Source: Hoeflea_A sp965216535
GTDB taxonomy: Bacteria > Pseudomonadota > Alphaproteobacteria > Rhizobiales > Rhizobiaceae
Reading direction: 5' to 3'
Assembly (NCBI GenBank): GCA_965216535.1
Contig: OZ244175.1
Coordinates: forward strand, 5,332,001-5,396,000
DNA: 64,000 bases
In this document: positions 17,047-25,741 of the stretch, piece by piece
How positions within the stretch are numbered: position 1 is the stretch's first letter
Layout: every line of letters starts with the position of its first letter
The notes under the pieces: model-generated
What the model was told of the DNA's origin: nothing
The model's database searches: none
What the model saw: the letters and a program-made list of their open reading frames with translations, nothing else
Program-made: the position numbers and the translations under genes

Positions 17047-17802
17047 TCAGTGCTCCAGCATCTGCCAGAGTTTGCGTTTGATCTCGAGGAACTCCGGCGA
17101 CAACCGGGTTTCATTGGTGCGCGGTCTCGGAAACTCGACATTCTCGATATGCCGGATGCGTCCGGGTCGTGCCGACATGACGATGATCCGGTCGGACAGG
17201 AAGATCGCCTCCTCCAGGTCATGGGTGACGAAGATCACCGTCTTCTGCGTTACCTGCCAGGTTTCCTGAAGGTCGCTCTGCATACGCTCCTTGGTCTGTG
17301 CATCGAGCGCGCCAAACGGCTCGTCCATCAGCAACACCTCGGGGTCGTTGGCATAGACGCGGCCAATATCGACACGCTTGCGCATGCCGCCTGAAAGCTC
17401 ACGCGGCCAGCGGTCTTCGAAACCCTTCAAACCGACCATCTCGACCCACTTGGCTTCGATCTCGGCCTGATCCTGGCGGCTTGCGCCGCGCAGCCGCGGA
17501 CCGTAGGAGATGTTCTTTGAGACCGTCATCCAGGGAAAGACGGCATCCTGTTGGAACACCATCCCGCGGCGACGGTCGGTACCCTTGATCTCCTCGCCGT
17601 CCAGCGTCATAGCGCCGTCGCTCGGCTGGAACAGGCCCGCCATCATTTTCAACAAAGTCGACTTTCCGCAACCGGATGTGCCGACGATGCAATTGAAACT
17701 TCCGGACGGGAATTCCAGGTTGATGCCTTCCAGCACGGTCAACGCACCGGGGGTTCCCTTGCCGAACGTGTGGGTGAGGTTGTCTACGATGATTTCCGAC
17801 AT
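17047..17802 (-). CDS. TauB/SsuB-like ABC transporter ATP-binding protein
   Basis: A 251-residue ATPase with Walker A VGTSGCGKSTLLKMMAG, signature LSGGMRKRVDIGRVYANDPE (Met-Arg replaces the usual Gly-Gln), Walker B VLLMDEPFGALDAQTK and the switch His in IFVTHDLEEAIFLSDRI. It energises the importer formed with the permease encoded just upstream; the two genes overlap by one base (TAATG). The family imports sulfonates, sulfate esters, nitrate or similar small anions. Confidence 0.9.
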   Translation of the reverse strand: MSEIIVDNLTHTFGKGTPGALTVLEGINLEFPSGSFNCIVGTSGCGKSTLLKMMAGLFQPSDGAMTLDGEEIKGTDRRRGMVFQQDAVFPWMTVSKNISYGPRLRGASRQDQAEIEAKWVEMVGLKGFEDRWPRELSGGMRKRVDIGRVYANDPEVLLMDEPFGALDAQTKERMQSDLQETWQVTQKTVIFVTHDLEEAIFLSDRIIVMSARPGRIRHIENVEFPRPRTNETRLSPEFLEIKRKLWQMLEH

Positions 17803-18578
17803 TATTCACGCGCCTCCGACCAGCTCATGAGCCGAGCCTGAATGGCCCTGAAAATGCGATCCATTGTGAACGCGCAGATCCCGATGATGACGATAATCAT
17901 CATTACCTGATCGGTGAGGAAGTAGCGCCTGCCCTCCTGCAGAAGAAAGCCCAGACCGTTCGGAGCGGCGATCAGCTCGGCGGCAACCAGGGTTGTCCAG
18001 GCGGCAGCAAGCGCGATGCGCAGTCCGGTAAAGATGAATGGCGTCGCGGCCGGTATGGCAACCGTGCGGAAGATCTGGAAGCGACTGGCTCCCATGGTCG
18101 CGGCGGCGTCGACATAGACCTGCGGAACATTCTTCATGCCGGCGATCACATTGACGATGCAGACGAGGAAACAGGCGATGGTGATCAGTAGCACCCGGCT
18201 GAACTCCTCGATCCCAAACCAGATGATGACAATTGGTATGTAGGCCAGCGGCGGGATCGGCCGCACGGCCTCGATCAACGGGTCGAACAGGTATTCGACA
18301 GGCTTGTACCAGCCGATCAGGCAACCGAGAATCAGCGCGCAGCCGGTGCCGATGAAGAAGCCCGTGAAAATGCGAAAAAGGCTTGCCCCGAGTGCGTCGA
18401 ACAGCGCGCCCTTGGAGATGTTCACATAGAACGCATTGATGATGTGTGTGATCGGCGGCAACAGGGACGGATTGTTGTCCGGCCGATTGGTGAGCCAGAT
18501 ATAGGCCAGCAGGACGACCGCCACCGACAGGGCGCCCAAAACAAGGCGCCCCGACAATTTTGAGAGGATAGGTTCCAT
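17802..18578 (-). CDS. TauC/SsuC-like ABC transporter permease
   Basis: A 258-residue permease of the binding-protein-dependent inner-membrane component family. It has about six hydrophobic segments; the EAA-type loop reads AATMGASRFQIFRTVAIPAA. It lies 6 bp downstream of binding protein 2 and overlaps the ATPase start, giving the order binding protein, permease, ATPase in one transcript. Confidence 0.9.
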   Translation of the reverse strand: MEPILSKLSGRLVLGALSVAVVLLAYIWLTNRPDNNPSLLPPITHIINAFYVNISKGALFDALGASLFRIFTGFFIGTGCALILGCLIGWYKPVEYLFDPLIEAVRPIPPLAYIPIVIIWFGIEEFSRVLLITIACFLVCIVNVIAGMKNVPQVYVDAAATMGASRFQIFRTVAIPAATPFIFTGLRIALAAAWTTLVAAELIAAPNGLGFLLQEGRRYFLTDQVMMIIVIIGICAFTMDRIFRAIQARLMSWSEARE

Positions 18579-18584
18579 TGGTCT

Positions 18585-19622
18585 CTAGATTTTCTGGACG
18601 ATCTGATCGGAGACCAGGGCGTCGATATCCGGCATACCGCCGATGCGGTCGTTCGCCACCAGGAATTCGGACTGCACGGTCAGCGCCTTGTTCAAAAGAC
18701 CCCGAGCATAGACATCCTTGATTTCCTCGGTGTTGAAATAGAAGTAGCCGTTGAGGATCGGATCGACATCGGCGACCGTGACGCCGGCACGGCCCATGCC
18801 GTCCTGCCAGGCCACCATGCGTTCCATGACCGCCTGGTTGTCGTCGCGCAGCATGCCAATTGCCTTGTCATGGAAGGCACCGACGACCTGGGTCAGGGCA
18901 TCTTCGTTGGCATCCATATATTGCTGCGTCGTCATCAGGACATCCATGATGCTCGGACGCTGTTCGATCGGCAATTGTGCGCCGTCGACAACCATGGAAG
19001 CGTCCGGTTTTGCATCGAAGATAAGCTTCTTCGAGGTTGCAAGCGGAACTGTTGCATCGACCGCGCCGGCGATCAATGCCGCCTGCCCGTCGATCGGCTC
19101 CATGTTGACGCGCGTGATCGGCATGTCCTTCAGGCCGTTCACTTCAAGCGCCACATCGAGGAAGAAGTCGAAGTTCGATCCCGACGTCACGGCAATCTTG
19201 CGCCCCTCCAGATCGGCAAGCGTCTTCACATCCGGCAACCCGATAATCGTGAACAGTCCACTGGCGTCGCCGCAGATCGAGATTTCGCGGAAGTCGGCAA
19301 CCTTGCGGAACATCGCGGCCAGCGGCGGCACCGAACCGACGGTGATGACATCGACGGAGCCGCCTACCATTGCTTCGATGGCTGGCGGACCTGATGGGAA
19401 TACGCTGAATTCCATGTCGACACCCGGGGCAAACCCCTGATCCTGGACAAGCCAGTACATGCCGAAGGAGTAGGCCGGAATGATGCCGACTCGGATTTTT
19501 TCATTGGCCGCATGGGCTTTGCCGATGAAAAAACTCGGAGCTGCAAGCCCGGTTGCGGCCGCACCCACTGCCCCCTTCAGCACGGTACGGCGTGTCACTG
19601 TCTTGGTCTTGGTTTCCGTCAT
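18585..19622 (-). CDS. NMT1/TauA-like ABC substrate-binding protein 2 (Tat signal)
   Basis: A 345-residue paralogue of the protein at 15909-16949, with its own twin-arginine signal (TVTRRTVLKGAVGAAATGLA). More than half of the mature residues look identical to binding protein 1, including IRVGIIPAYSFGMYWLVQDQ and FPSGPPAIEAMVGGSVDV. AGGGAGG lies 8 bp before the ATG. It heads the TauABC-like operon, and its promoter carries the island's 20-bp palindrome. Being adjacent to the permease, it is probably the main partner of the transporter. Confidence 0.87.
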   Translation of the reverse strand: MTETKTKTVTRRTVLKGAVGAAATGLAAPSFFIGKAHAANEKIRVGIIPAYSFGMYWLVQDQGFAPGVDMEFSVFPSGPPAIEAMVGGSVDVITVGSVPPLAAMFRKVADFREISICGDASGLFTIIGLPDVKTLADLEGRKIAVTSGSNFDFFLDVALEVNGLKDMPITRVNMEPIDGQAALIAGAVDATVPLATSKKLIFDAKPDASMVVDGAQLPIEQRPSIMDVLMTTQQYMDANEDALTQVVGAFHDKAIGMLRDDNQAVMERMVAWQDGMGRAGVTVADVDPILNGYFYFNTEEIKDVYARGLLNKALTVQSEFLVANDRIGGMPDIDALVSDQIVQKI

Positions 19623-19665
19623 TGAGACTTCCTCCCTGGTCTAGTCTAACGGTAAGAGCAGACTA

Positions 19666-19685
19666 TTTCTACATATGACCAGAAA
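19666..19685. promoter_or_regulatory. island GntR-type operator, site 2
   Basis: On the minus strand the site reads TTTCTGGTCATATGTAGAAA, with the left half identical to the consensus of the other four sites. The wider arms TATTTCT and AGAAATA are perfect inverted repeats. It lies between -35 and -10 of the importer promoter. Confidence 0.65.
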
Positions 19686-19698
19686 TAATTTACTCCAA
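19670..19698 (-). promoter_or_regulatory. promoter of the TauABC-like importer operon
   Basis: Minus-strand -35 TTGGAG (19698-19693) and -10 TATGTA (19675-19670) are 17 bp apart. The operator fills the spacer, as at the sugar importer and sulfatase promoters. Another GntR-like half site, TGGTCTAG (19637-19644), lies in the leader near the ribosome site. Confidence 0.55.
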
Positions 19699-19880
19699 TT
19701 CGACTTCCATGCTCTTCCTTGAGTGAAAAAGTGACGTGGAAGACTGGGCAGGAACCGGTGCCTTCAGCCCGTTGACCGGTTGCTGCCAATTTGTGTCGTC
19801 GCCTCCTGCGATGACTTCTTTGCAACAGGTAAGTCGCGATTGTCCGCGGCCAGTTACAATTGCCATCATAGCTAGCGCTG

Positions 19881-19893
19881 TGTCATAATGACA
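19881..19893. promoter_or_regulatory. palindrome TGTCATAATGACA (T-N11-A) upstream of lysR
   Basis: A perfect 13-bp palindrome with the T-N11-A form expected of LysR-type recognition boxes, 69 bp before the LysR start. It probably serves as the regulator's own recognition site and may also act on the divergent importer operon. Confidence 0.45.
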
Positions 19894-19908
19894 AATAATG
19901 TTTTGCCA

Positions 19909-19937
19909 CGTTGCGATAAAAATCTTTTATCGCAACG
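19909..19937. promoter_or_regulatory. 29-bp perfect palindrome just upstream of lysR
   Basis: CGTTGCGATAAAA and TTTTATCGCAACG are perfect 13-bp inverted arms around ATC, ending 24 bp before the LysR start codon. It could be a strong operator (autorepression) or an RNA hairpin in the leader. Being perfect over 26 paired bases it is far beyond chance. Confidence 0.6.
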
Positions 19938-19961
19938 AGAGCGATTGTCGCGGGGCGCACA

Positions 19962-20885
19962 ATGGATCTCAAACACCTTCGCTATTTCATCGCCGTTGCG
20001 GACCACAACTCGATCACCAAGGCGGCTGAGGCCATCAATCTGACCCAGCCCGCGGTCACGATCGGAATTCGTGAGCTGGAAAAGGAAGTCGGCGTTCCGT
20101 TGTTCGATCGGCTGCCAAGGGGGATGCGGCTGAACCACTTCGGCGAAGCCCTCTATCGGCATGCGCAGGTCGTGTTTTTGCAGATGGAAAACGCAGCCGA
20201 CGAAATTGCCCACCTCAGAGACCGTCCAACCACCGAGGTCCGCATCGGCGCGGGACCGATCTGGTTGCGCGAATACCTGTCGCCCATCATCGCTGAAATG
20301 TCGCGCCGTTATCCGGAAGTCGAGTTCGTCATCCGAAGCGGTTTCGACCACCAGATGCTGAGCATGTTGCGGAAAGGGGAAATCGACTTCGCCCTGTCCG
20401 AGATCGCCATCGTCGAGGACGGCGACGACGACATGGTCACAACGGCGTTCTTCAAGTCGGAATACCGCATCGTCTGTTCGAAATCGCACCCGCTGGCGGC
20501 TTCCGGATCCATCTGGCTCGACGCGACAATCGCCTATCCCTGGGCGGTCGCCGATCAGGCGGAGTTTGCTCAAACGCGCCTGAGCGGCCTTTTCGCGGCG
20601 CACAACCTGCCGCAACCCACCATCGCCGTTCGCTCAAGCTCGCTCGATTTCATCTACCACTACCTCGTCAACACCGATGCGCTGAGCTTTGTCGCTGGCA
20701 TGTCCGATGCACGTCTGGACCAGCGGATGCTGGTTCCGCTCGATGTCGAATTGCAGTGGCCGGAACTGAAAACCGGTGTGATCCGTCGCAAAAATGATTG
20801 GATATCGTCCGTTGCCGAAGAGGTGATCTCAGAGATCCAACGCGTCTACGGCAACCATGCGGGAACCATTGAATCCGTGCGCTAA
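19962..20885 (+). CDS. LysR family transcriptional regulator
   Basis: A 307-residue LysR regulator. The N-terminal winged helix is MDLKHLRYFIAVADHNSITK with AAEAINLTQPAVTIGIRELE (residues 1-60), and the C-terminal co-inducer domain has VRIGAGPIWLREYLSPII and EIDFALSEIAIVEDGDD. It is transcribed away from the TauABC-like importer and lies before the sulfatase operon. By position it may regulate either. The two palindromes in front of it suggest autoregulation. The ligand is unknown. Confidence 0.92.
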   Translation: MDLKHLRYFIAVADHNSITKAAEAINLTQPAVTIGIRELEKEVGVPLFDRLPRGMRLNHFGEALYRHAQVVFLQMENAADEIAHLRDRPTTEVRIGAGPIWLREYLSPIIAEMSRRYPEVEFVIRSGFDHQMLSMLRKGEIDFALSEIAIVEDGDDDMVTTAFFKSEYRIVCSKSHPLAASGSIWLDATIAYPWAVADQAEFAQTRLSGLFAAHNLPQPTIAVRSSSLDFIYHYLVNTDALSFVAGMSDARLDQRMLVPLDVELQWPELKTGVIRRKNDWISSVAEEVISEIQRVYGNHAGTIESVR

Positions 20886-20968
20886 AAGGTCCGATTTCCT
20901 TGAAGGAACGCGCGCCGAAAATCAAACCTGATCCCGCCCCAGAACAAAGGAAGTCACGAATCCCGGCC

Positions 20969-20997
20969 TTGAATTTCTGATTATTACCAGATATTGT
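20969..20997 (+). promoter_or_regulatory. promoter of the sulfatase operon
   Basis: -35 TTGAAT (20969-20974) and -10 TATTGT (20992-20997) are 17 bp apart, with the operator lying across the spacer. The predicted transcript starts about 70 nt before the sulfatase start codon. Confidence 0.6.
20974..20993. promoter_or_regulatory. island GntR-type operator, site 3
   Basis: TTTCTGATTATTACCAGATA differs from site 5 (TTTCTGGTAACAACCAGATA) only in and next to the central bases. Because the gntR gene is the last gene of the operon that follows, this site would also give autoregulation. Confidence 0.7.
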
Positions 20998-21073
20998 CCG
21001 ACACCGTTCCAGCCCTTCCGCATCGGATACGGCATGTATTTTTGGGGCTGGTCACCGATCCGGAGTGCCTGAA

Positions 21074-22612
21074 GTGAACGTCATCCTCATTCTCGTTGAC
21101 AGCCTGAACAAGGACTGTCTGTCGATCTACAATCCCAAGACCGAGTGCAAGACCCCGGCCCTGCAGGCTTTTGCCGACAAGTCTTTTGTTTTTGACAATC
21201 ATTTCATAGCCAGCCTGCCCTGTATGCCGGCGCGCCGCGAAATTTTCGCCGGCCGCAAGGAGTTCATGTGGCGGCCATGGGGTCCGCTGGAAGTTTTCGA
21301 TCCGCGCCTACCGCGAATCGTCCAGGATGCCGGACACAATACGGCGATTGTCACCGACCACTATCACTACTGGGAAGAGACAGCGAACGGCTACATCCAG
21401 GGCTTCATGTCCGCGAAATTCATCCGTGGGCACGAGTCGGACTACGACAAGTTGCGCAGCAAGGGTCCGGTGCCCAAATGGGTCGACAAGATGTGCGAAT
21501 TCCGGTCGCCGGAGCACATGTACCAGTATTACGAAAACGTCAAAGATTTCAAAGGGGAAGAGGATTTCTTCCCGGCCAAGACCTTCACTGCGGCAGCGCA
21601 GTGGCTGGAAGACTATGCCGATCGCGGACCGTTCTTTCTGCAGATCGAAAGCTTCGACGTGCATGAACCGTTCCACGTGCCGGAGCCCTACGCCTCCATG
21701 TACACCGACAGCGGCAGCGCCGACGAATTCAACATCTGGCCGCCCTACCAGATGTATGACGACCTGGCGGCATTCATGGAGCAGACCTCGCCGGAGGAAC
21801 TGGCTTTCCTTCGCTCGCAATACATGGGCAAGACCACTATGGTGGACCGCTGGCTCGGCACCTTGTTCGAGAAGCTCGATGCCTTGTCCCTTTGGGACGA
21901 CACGGTCGTCATTTTCACGACCGACCATGGCCATGACCTCGGCGAACGCGGCGTGTTCGGCAAGCAGTACCCGCACTATGACAGCCATGCGAACATTCCA
22001 ATGATTGTCTGGCATCCCGATCACGAAGGCGGCAAACGGGTCGGCGGCCTGACCCAGACCGTCGATATCTTCGCCAGCGTCATCGAGGCGGCGGGTGGCG
22101 ATCTTCCCGAAGAAAACCGGCACAGCGTCAGCTTCCTGCCGCTGATCAAGTCGACCGATGACAAAACGCACGGCGCCATTCTCTACGGCACTTTCGGCCA
22201 GGGCGTGTGTGTGACGGACGGCGACTGGACCCTGTTTCGCTCGCCGATCGAGGGCAAACCTCTCTACAACTACTCGACCATGATTGCCCGGCCGCTGATC
22301 GTCGACAACCCGGTCGACGGCCGCGTTGGTGCTGCACCAGCACGCCCGGTGGATCAGCAGGAATTCGACCCGACGATCCCCTACCCTCTCTGGAAAATGC
22401 CGATCACCATCGATCCGCGTACCCACGAACATTTTCTGTTCAACCGGTCAGAAGACCCCGAACAAACACGCAATCTGTGGGAGTCGGAACCGCAACAGCG
22501 CGACCGCATGCTGGCGCTGATGCGCGCCCTGCTTGAACAGGAAGGCTATCCGCCCGAGCAGTTGGAGCGCTTGGGCCTGACCGACATCGACCCTGCGCCT
22601 GGCGTGAACTGA
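21074..22612 (+). CDS. cytoplasmic formylglycine-type sulfatase
   Basis: A 512-residue sulfatase of the alkaline-phosphatase superfamily. It begins NVILILVDSLNKD (the Asp is a metal ligand). The sulfatase signature LPCMPARREIFAGR has the C-x-P-x-R motif with Cys50, the residue converted to formylglycine. IFTTDHGHDLGERG supplies further metal ligands. The family hydrolyses sulfate esters; close relatives hydrolyse phosphonate or phosphate esters, so sulfate is likely but not certain. There is no signal peptide, so the substrate must be imported. I start at the GTG at 21074 (GGAG 8 bp upstream); a GTG at 21065 overlaps that site. It is the first gene of a seven-gene operon. Confidence 0.85.
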   Translation: MNVILILVDSLNKDCLSIYNPKTECKTPALQAFADKSFVFDNHFIASLPCMPARREIFAGRKEFMWRPWGPLEVFDPRLPRIVQDAGHNTAIVTDHYHYWEETANGYIQGFMSAKFIRGHESDYDKLRSKGPVPKWVDKMCEFRSPEHMYQYYENVKDFKGEEDFFPAKTFTAAAQWLEDYADRGPFFLQIESFDVHEPFHVPEPYASMYTDSGSADEFNIWPPYQMYDDLAAFMEQTSPEELAFLRSQYMGKTTMVDRWLGTLFEKLDALSLWDDTVVIFTTDHGHDLGERGVFGKQYPHYDSHANIPMIVWHPDHEGGKRVGGLTQTVDIFASVIEAAGGDLPEENRHSVSFLPLIKSTDDKTHGAILYGTFGQGVCVTDGDWTLFRSPIEGKPLYNYSTMIARPLIVDNPVDGRVGAAPARPVDQQEFDPTIPYPLWKMPITIDPRTHEHFLFNRSEDPEQTRNLWESEPQQRDRMLALMRALLEQEGYPPEQLERLGLTDIDPAPGVN

Positions 22613-22613
22613 C

Positions 22614-24584
22614 ATGCAAGAGGCCTATTCGACCGATGGGGACATCCTGTGGCGGCCATCCCCGACCGATATGGAGCAATCGGCGCTGGCGCGCTTTGCC
22701 CGCAAGAGCGGCTATCTCGTCAGCGACTACCCGGCGCTGCACGCCTGGTCCACGAGCGACCCCGGAGCATTCTGGAGCGCCTTGTGGGACTTTGCCGACA
22801 TCATCGGAGACAAGGGCGGCGTCCCGTTTGAGCCCAATGCCGACGCATGGATGACGGGTGCGCGCTTCTTTCCGGAAGCCAGACTCAATCTGGCGGAAAA
22901 CCTGTTGCGCGGCTCGGCTTCCGATCCGGTCGTTCATGCGGTCGGCGAAACCGGCGCCGCGAGCTCGATCACCCGCGATGAATTGCGTGACCGGGTGGCA
23001 AGGGCAGCCGATGGCTTGCGCAGTGCAGGAGTTCGTTCGGGGGACCGTGTCGCCGGTGTCCTGCCGAATACGCCGGCAGCGCTCGTGGCTCTTCTGGCCA
23101 CGCTTGCCATCGGTGGCGTCTGGACCTCCTGCTCTCCGGACTTCGGCACGGCGGCGATCGTCGACCGTCTGGGCCAGGTCGCGCCGAAGGTCCTCTTTGC
23201 TGCGCCGATCTACCGTTATGGCGGCCGAACGCACGACATCTCGCAACGCCTGACAGATGTTCTGGACGGGATGGACAGCGTCGAGATGCTGGTGCTCAGC
23301 GGTGCCGAATGCACGGTGGCTGTGCCGGAAAGGGTGACGACCGTCTCGCAGGAAGACTTCGGCGACCCGTCAACGCTTCGCTTCGAACGCCTGCCCTTCG
23401 ATCAACCGGCTTACATTCTTTACACTTCCGGAACCACCGGAGCTCCCAAGGCCATCGTGCACCGGGCCGGCGGCGTCCTGCTGCAGCATGTGAAGGAACA
23501 CATGCTGCACGGCAACGTTCGGCCCGGTGACACGGTGATCTGGTACACCAACACCGCCTGGATGATGTATCACTGGATGATCTCGGCACTGGGATGCGGC
23601 GCCGCGGTGGTGCTTTACGACGGCGCACCAATCCTGAAGACGGAGCATGGGCTCGACCCTTCGCCGTTGTGGAAACTTGCAGATGATCTCGATGTCACGC
23701 ATCTCGGAGTAAGCCCGAAGTACCTGGCAACACTTGCGGCCGAGAACTACCGCCCCCGAGACCGGCACGACCTCAGTGCCCTGCGGTCTTTGCTTGCCTG
23801 CGGCGCTCCCACCCTCCCCCACCAGTTCGACTGGATCTACAACGCGATCAAGCCGGACATGATGTTTGCATCGATCAGCGGCGGCACGGAGATCCTGGGC
23901 AGTTTTCTGATCGGTTCGCCCATTCATGCTGTGCGCCGGGGTCAACTGACCGTGCAGGCACTCGGTCACGCGGTTGCGGTGCTCGACGACCGAGGCATCC
24001 CGGTGGTCGGCCGTCGCGGCGACCTGGTCTGCACCGAGCCGTTTCCGTCCATGCCGCTGACTTTCTGGGGCGATGGCGGCGACGCCCGTTACCGCGCCAC
24101 CTATTTTGGAGACCGGCCGGAAATCTGGACGCATGGTGATATTGCCGAACTGGTGCCGACCGGGGGTGGGTTCGTCCATGGTCGGTCGGACAGCACCTTG
24201 AAACCGGGCGGCGTTCGAATCGGGATCTCGGAAATCTATGCCGCCTGCGAGACCTTTCCGGAAATCGACGACTTTGTCGTTTTTGGCGCCGTCCACGATG
24301 GCGACGAGGAGGTCGTGCTCTGCCTCAAACCGTGCGCCAGTACAAAGATCAATGATGAGTTGGTTGGCCGGATCCGCGGGAAAATTCGCACGGAAGCATC
24401 GCCGCGGCATGTGCCTGCGCGTGTCCATGTGGTCTCCGAAATCCCCTATACGATCAACGGCAAGCGGGTGGAGAGCGCAGCACGCACAGCAGCAGCCGGC
24501 GGCGATATCAAAAACCTCTCGTCGCTGGCGAACCCCGCCTGCATCGACGAGTACCGCCATCTCGACCGGGAGGCGGCGCTGTGA
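22614..24584 (+). CDS. acetoacetyl-CoA synthetase-like acyl-CoA ligase
   Basis: A 656-residue member of the ANL adenylating family. The length, the N-terminal W-P-DIIG segment and the FFPEARLNLAENLL block match acetoacetyl-CoA synthetase. The P-loop is LYTSGTTGAPKAIVHRAGG; SISGGTEILGSFLIG, the hinge SDSTLKPGGVRIG and INGKRVES (catalytic Lys) follow. The family activates acetoacetate with ATP and CoA. It starts one base after the sulfatase stop. With the Cys-less thiolase, DUF35 and MaoC genes downstream it may activate another 3-oxo or branched acid produced after desulfation. Confidence 0.87.
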   Translation: MQEAYSTDGDILWRPSPTDMEQSALARFARKSGYLVSDYPALHAWSTSDPGAFWSALWDFADIIGDKGGVPFEPNADAWMTGARFFPEARLNLAENLLRGSASDPVVHAVGETGAASSITRDELRDRVARAADGLRSAGVRSGDRVAGVLPNTPAALVALLATLAIGGVWTSCSPDFGTAAIVDRLGQVAPKVLFAAPIYRYGGRTHDISQRLTDVLDGMDSVEMLVLSGAECTVAVPERVTTVSQEDFGDPSTLRFERLPFDQPAYILYTSGTTGAPKAIVHRAGGVLLQHVKEHMLHGNVRPGDTVIWYTNTAWMMYHWMISALGCGAAVVLYDGAPILKTEHGLDPSPLWKLADDLDVTHLGVSPKYLATLAAENYRPRDRHDLSALRSLLACGAPTLPHQFDWIYNAIKPDMMFASISGGTEILGSFLIGSPIHAVRRGQLTVQALGHAVAVLDDRGIPVVGRRGDLVCTEPFPSMPLTFWGDGGDARYRATYFGDRPEIWTHGDIAELVPTGGGFVHGRSDSTLKPGGVRIGISEIYAACETFPEIDDFVVFGAVHDGDEEVVLCLKPCASTKINDELVGRIRGKIRTEASPRHVPARVHVVSEIPYTINGKRVESAARTAAAGGDIKNLSSLANPACIDEYRHLDREAAL

Positions 24585-25741
24585 GCCGGCAATGGTCTTC
24601 CGCTGCCATAACCGGCATTGGCGAGCTCAAACCGCAACGTCGTACAGACGGCGTCACCACGATGGAATTGCTGGCCAGGGTCTCGCGGCTCGCGGCGCTT
24701 GATGCAGGCGTCGAGCCCGGAGAGATCGACGGTCTGCTTGTCGGACCGCAGGTGGGTGAGACGCCGCAGCACGTGCCTGCGACGGTCGCGGAGTATCTCG
24801 GCTTGCAGCCAACGATGTCGAATGTCGTCGACCTCGGCGGTGCTTCCGGACCCGGCATGATCTGGCGAGCCATCGCGGCAATCGAGGCCGGAATGTGCGA
24901 GACGGTTCTGTGCGTGCTGGGCAATCACCGCAATCCGGAGGCCCCGCGCTCCCCCAACCGCAATCCGATCCGCGAGTTTGACGTTCCCTTTGGCGCATCG
25001 GGTGCCAATTTGTCCTACGCGCTGCTCATGCAGGCGCACATGGCGGCCTACAATTGCCCCCCAGAAGACTACGCGTTGGTCGCCGCTGGTGCCCGGGCCA
25101 ATGCGCAGCTCAATCCGATGGCGATCTTCCACGGCCAGCCAGCGAGCGTCGAGGAGGTGCTTGCCTCGCCCATGGTCACGTCACCGCTGCATCTGTTCGA
25201 AATCGTCATGCCGGTTGCCGGCGGTGAAGCCGTGATCGTGACGACTGACAAACGGTCTTCCCGGAACTCCCATAAGCCCGTGCGCGTTATGGGCGCTGGA
25301 GAAAAAATCACCCACCGCGCCGTGAGCCAGGCGCCGAGCCTCACATCTGGACCCTTGAAGCCGTCCATGGAGCGGGCGTTCGCTCAGGCCGGCATGCAGG
25401 CCAAAGACATGCGCTTTCTGTCGCTCTACGACTGCTACACGATCATGGTCGCAACGACGATCGAAGATGCCGGGTTGTGTGCACCGGGTGAGTTCGGCGC
25501 TTTCCTGCGCGATTCAGGCACCGGACCGGAAGCCCTTTATCCCCTCAACACCCATGGTGGTCAGCTCGGCTTCGGACAGCCGGATCTCGCCGGCGGAATG
25601 ACCCATGTCGTCGAAGCGGTCCGTCAACTGCGCGGCGAAGCCAAGGGCCGGCAAATCGCCGACGCCACCAGCGCCCTGGTCACGGGCAACGGTGCGACGA
25701 TGAGCGAGGCGGTCGCGCTCGTATTGGGAGCGGAAACATGA
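24581..25741 (+). CDS. thiolase-fold protein lacking the catalytic Cys (SCP-x/Ltp2-like aldolase candidate)
   Basis: A 386-residue thiolase superfamily protein starting at a GTG that overlaps the ligase stop (GTGA). Where true thiolases have Cys-Ala-Ser-Gly it reads VVDLGGASGPGM, and the usual Gly-His-Pro is replaced in THGGQLGFGQPDLAGGM. The SLYDCYTIMV block is kept. Loss of the Cys, together with an adjacent DUF35 gene and a MaoC gene, is the known arrangement of Ltp2-type retro-aldolases of steroid side-chain degradation. I therefore favour C-C cleavage of a 3-hydroxyacyl-CoA over thiolysis. Substrate unknown. Confidence 0.78.
   Translation: MSRQWSSAAITGIGELKPQRRTDGVTTMELLARVSRLAALDAGVEPGEIDGLLVGPQVGETPQHVPATVAEYLGLQPTMSNVVDLGGASGPGMIWRAIAAIEAGMCETVLCVLGNHRNPEAPRSPNRNPIREFDVPFGASGANLSYALLMQAHMAAYNCPPEDYALVAAGARANAQLNPMAIFHGQPASVEEVLASPMVTSPLHLFEIVMPVAGGEAVIVTTDKRSSRNSHKPVRVMGAGEKITHRAVSQAPSLTSGPLKPSMERAFAQAGMQAKDMRFLSLYDCYTIMVATTIEDAGLCAPGEFGAFLRDSGTGPEALYPLNTHGGQLGFGQPDLAGGMTHVVEAVRQLRGEAKGRQIADATSALVTGNGATMSEAVALVLGAET

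Larger units (their letters stand above)
19623..19961. other. divergent regulatory region between importer operon and LysR gene
   Basis: This 339-bp stretch has no credible gene. Leftwards it holds the minus-strand importer promoter and its operator (19666-19698). Rightwards it holds two perfect palindromes before the LysR gene (19881-19893 and 19909-19937). Between about 19700 and 19880 I see no clear motif. Confidence 0.75.

Noticed and set aside
15255..17081. A 608-codon open frame on the plus strand across the thiolase and binding protein 1
   Set aside because: It is antisense to two genes with clear family motifs and has no recognisable domain. Long antisense frames are common in GC-rich DNA.
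20896..20908. TTCCTTGAAGGAA after the LysR gene as a terminator
   Set aside because: The palindrome has almost no loop and no T-tract; it would not form a stable RNA hairpin of the intrinsic type.
21308..22432. A 374-codon minus-strand frame opposite the sulfatase
   Set aside because: Shadow of the sulfatase gene; no motif and no ribosome site.
24581..25741. Calling this an ordinary acetyl-CoA acetyltransferase
   Set aside because: The catalytic Cys and the GHP His are both replaced, so standard thiolase chemistry is unlikely.
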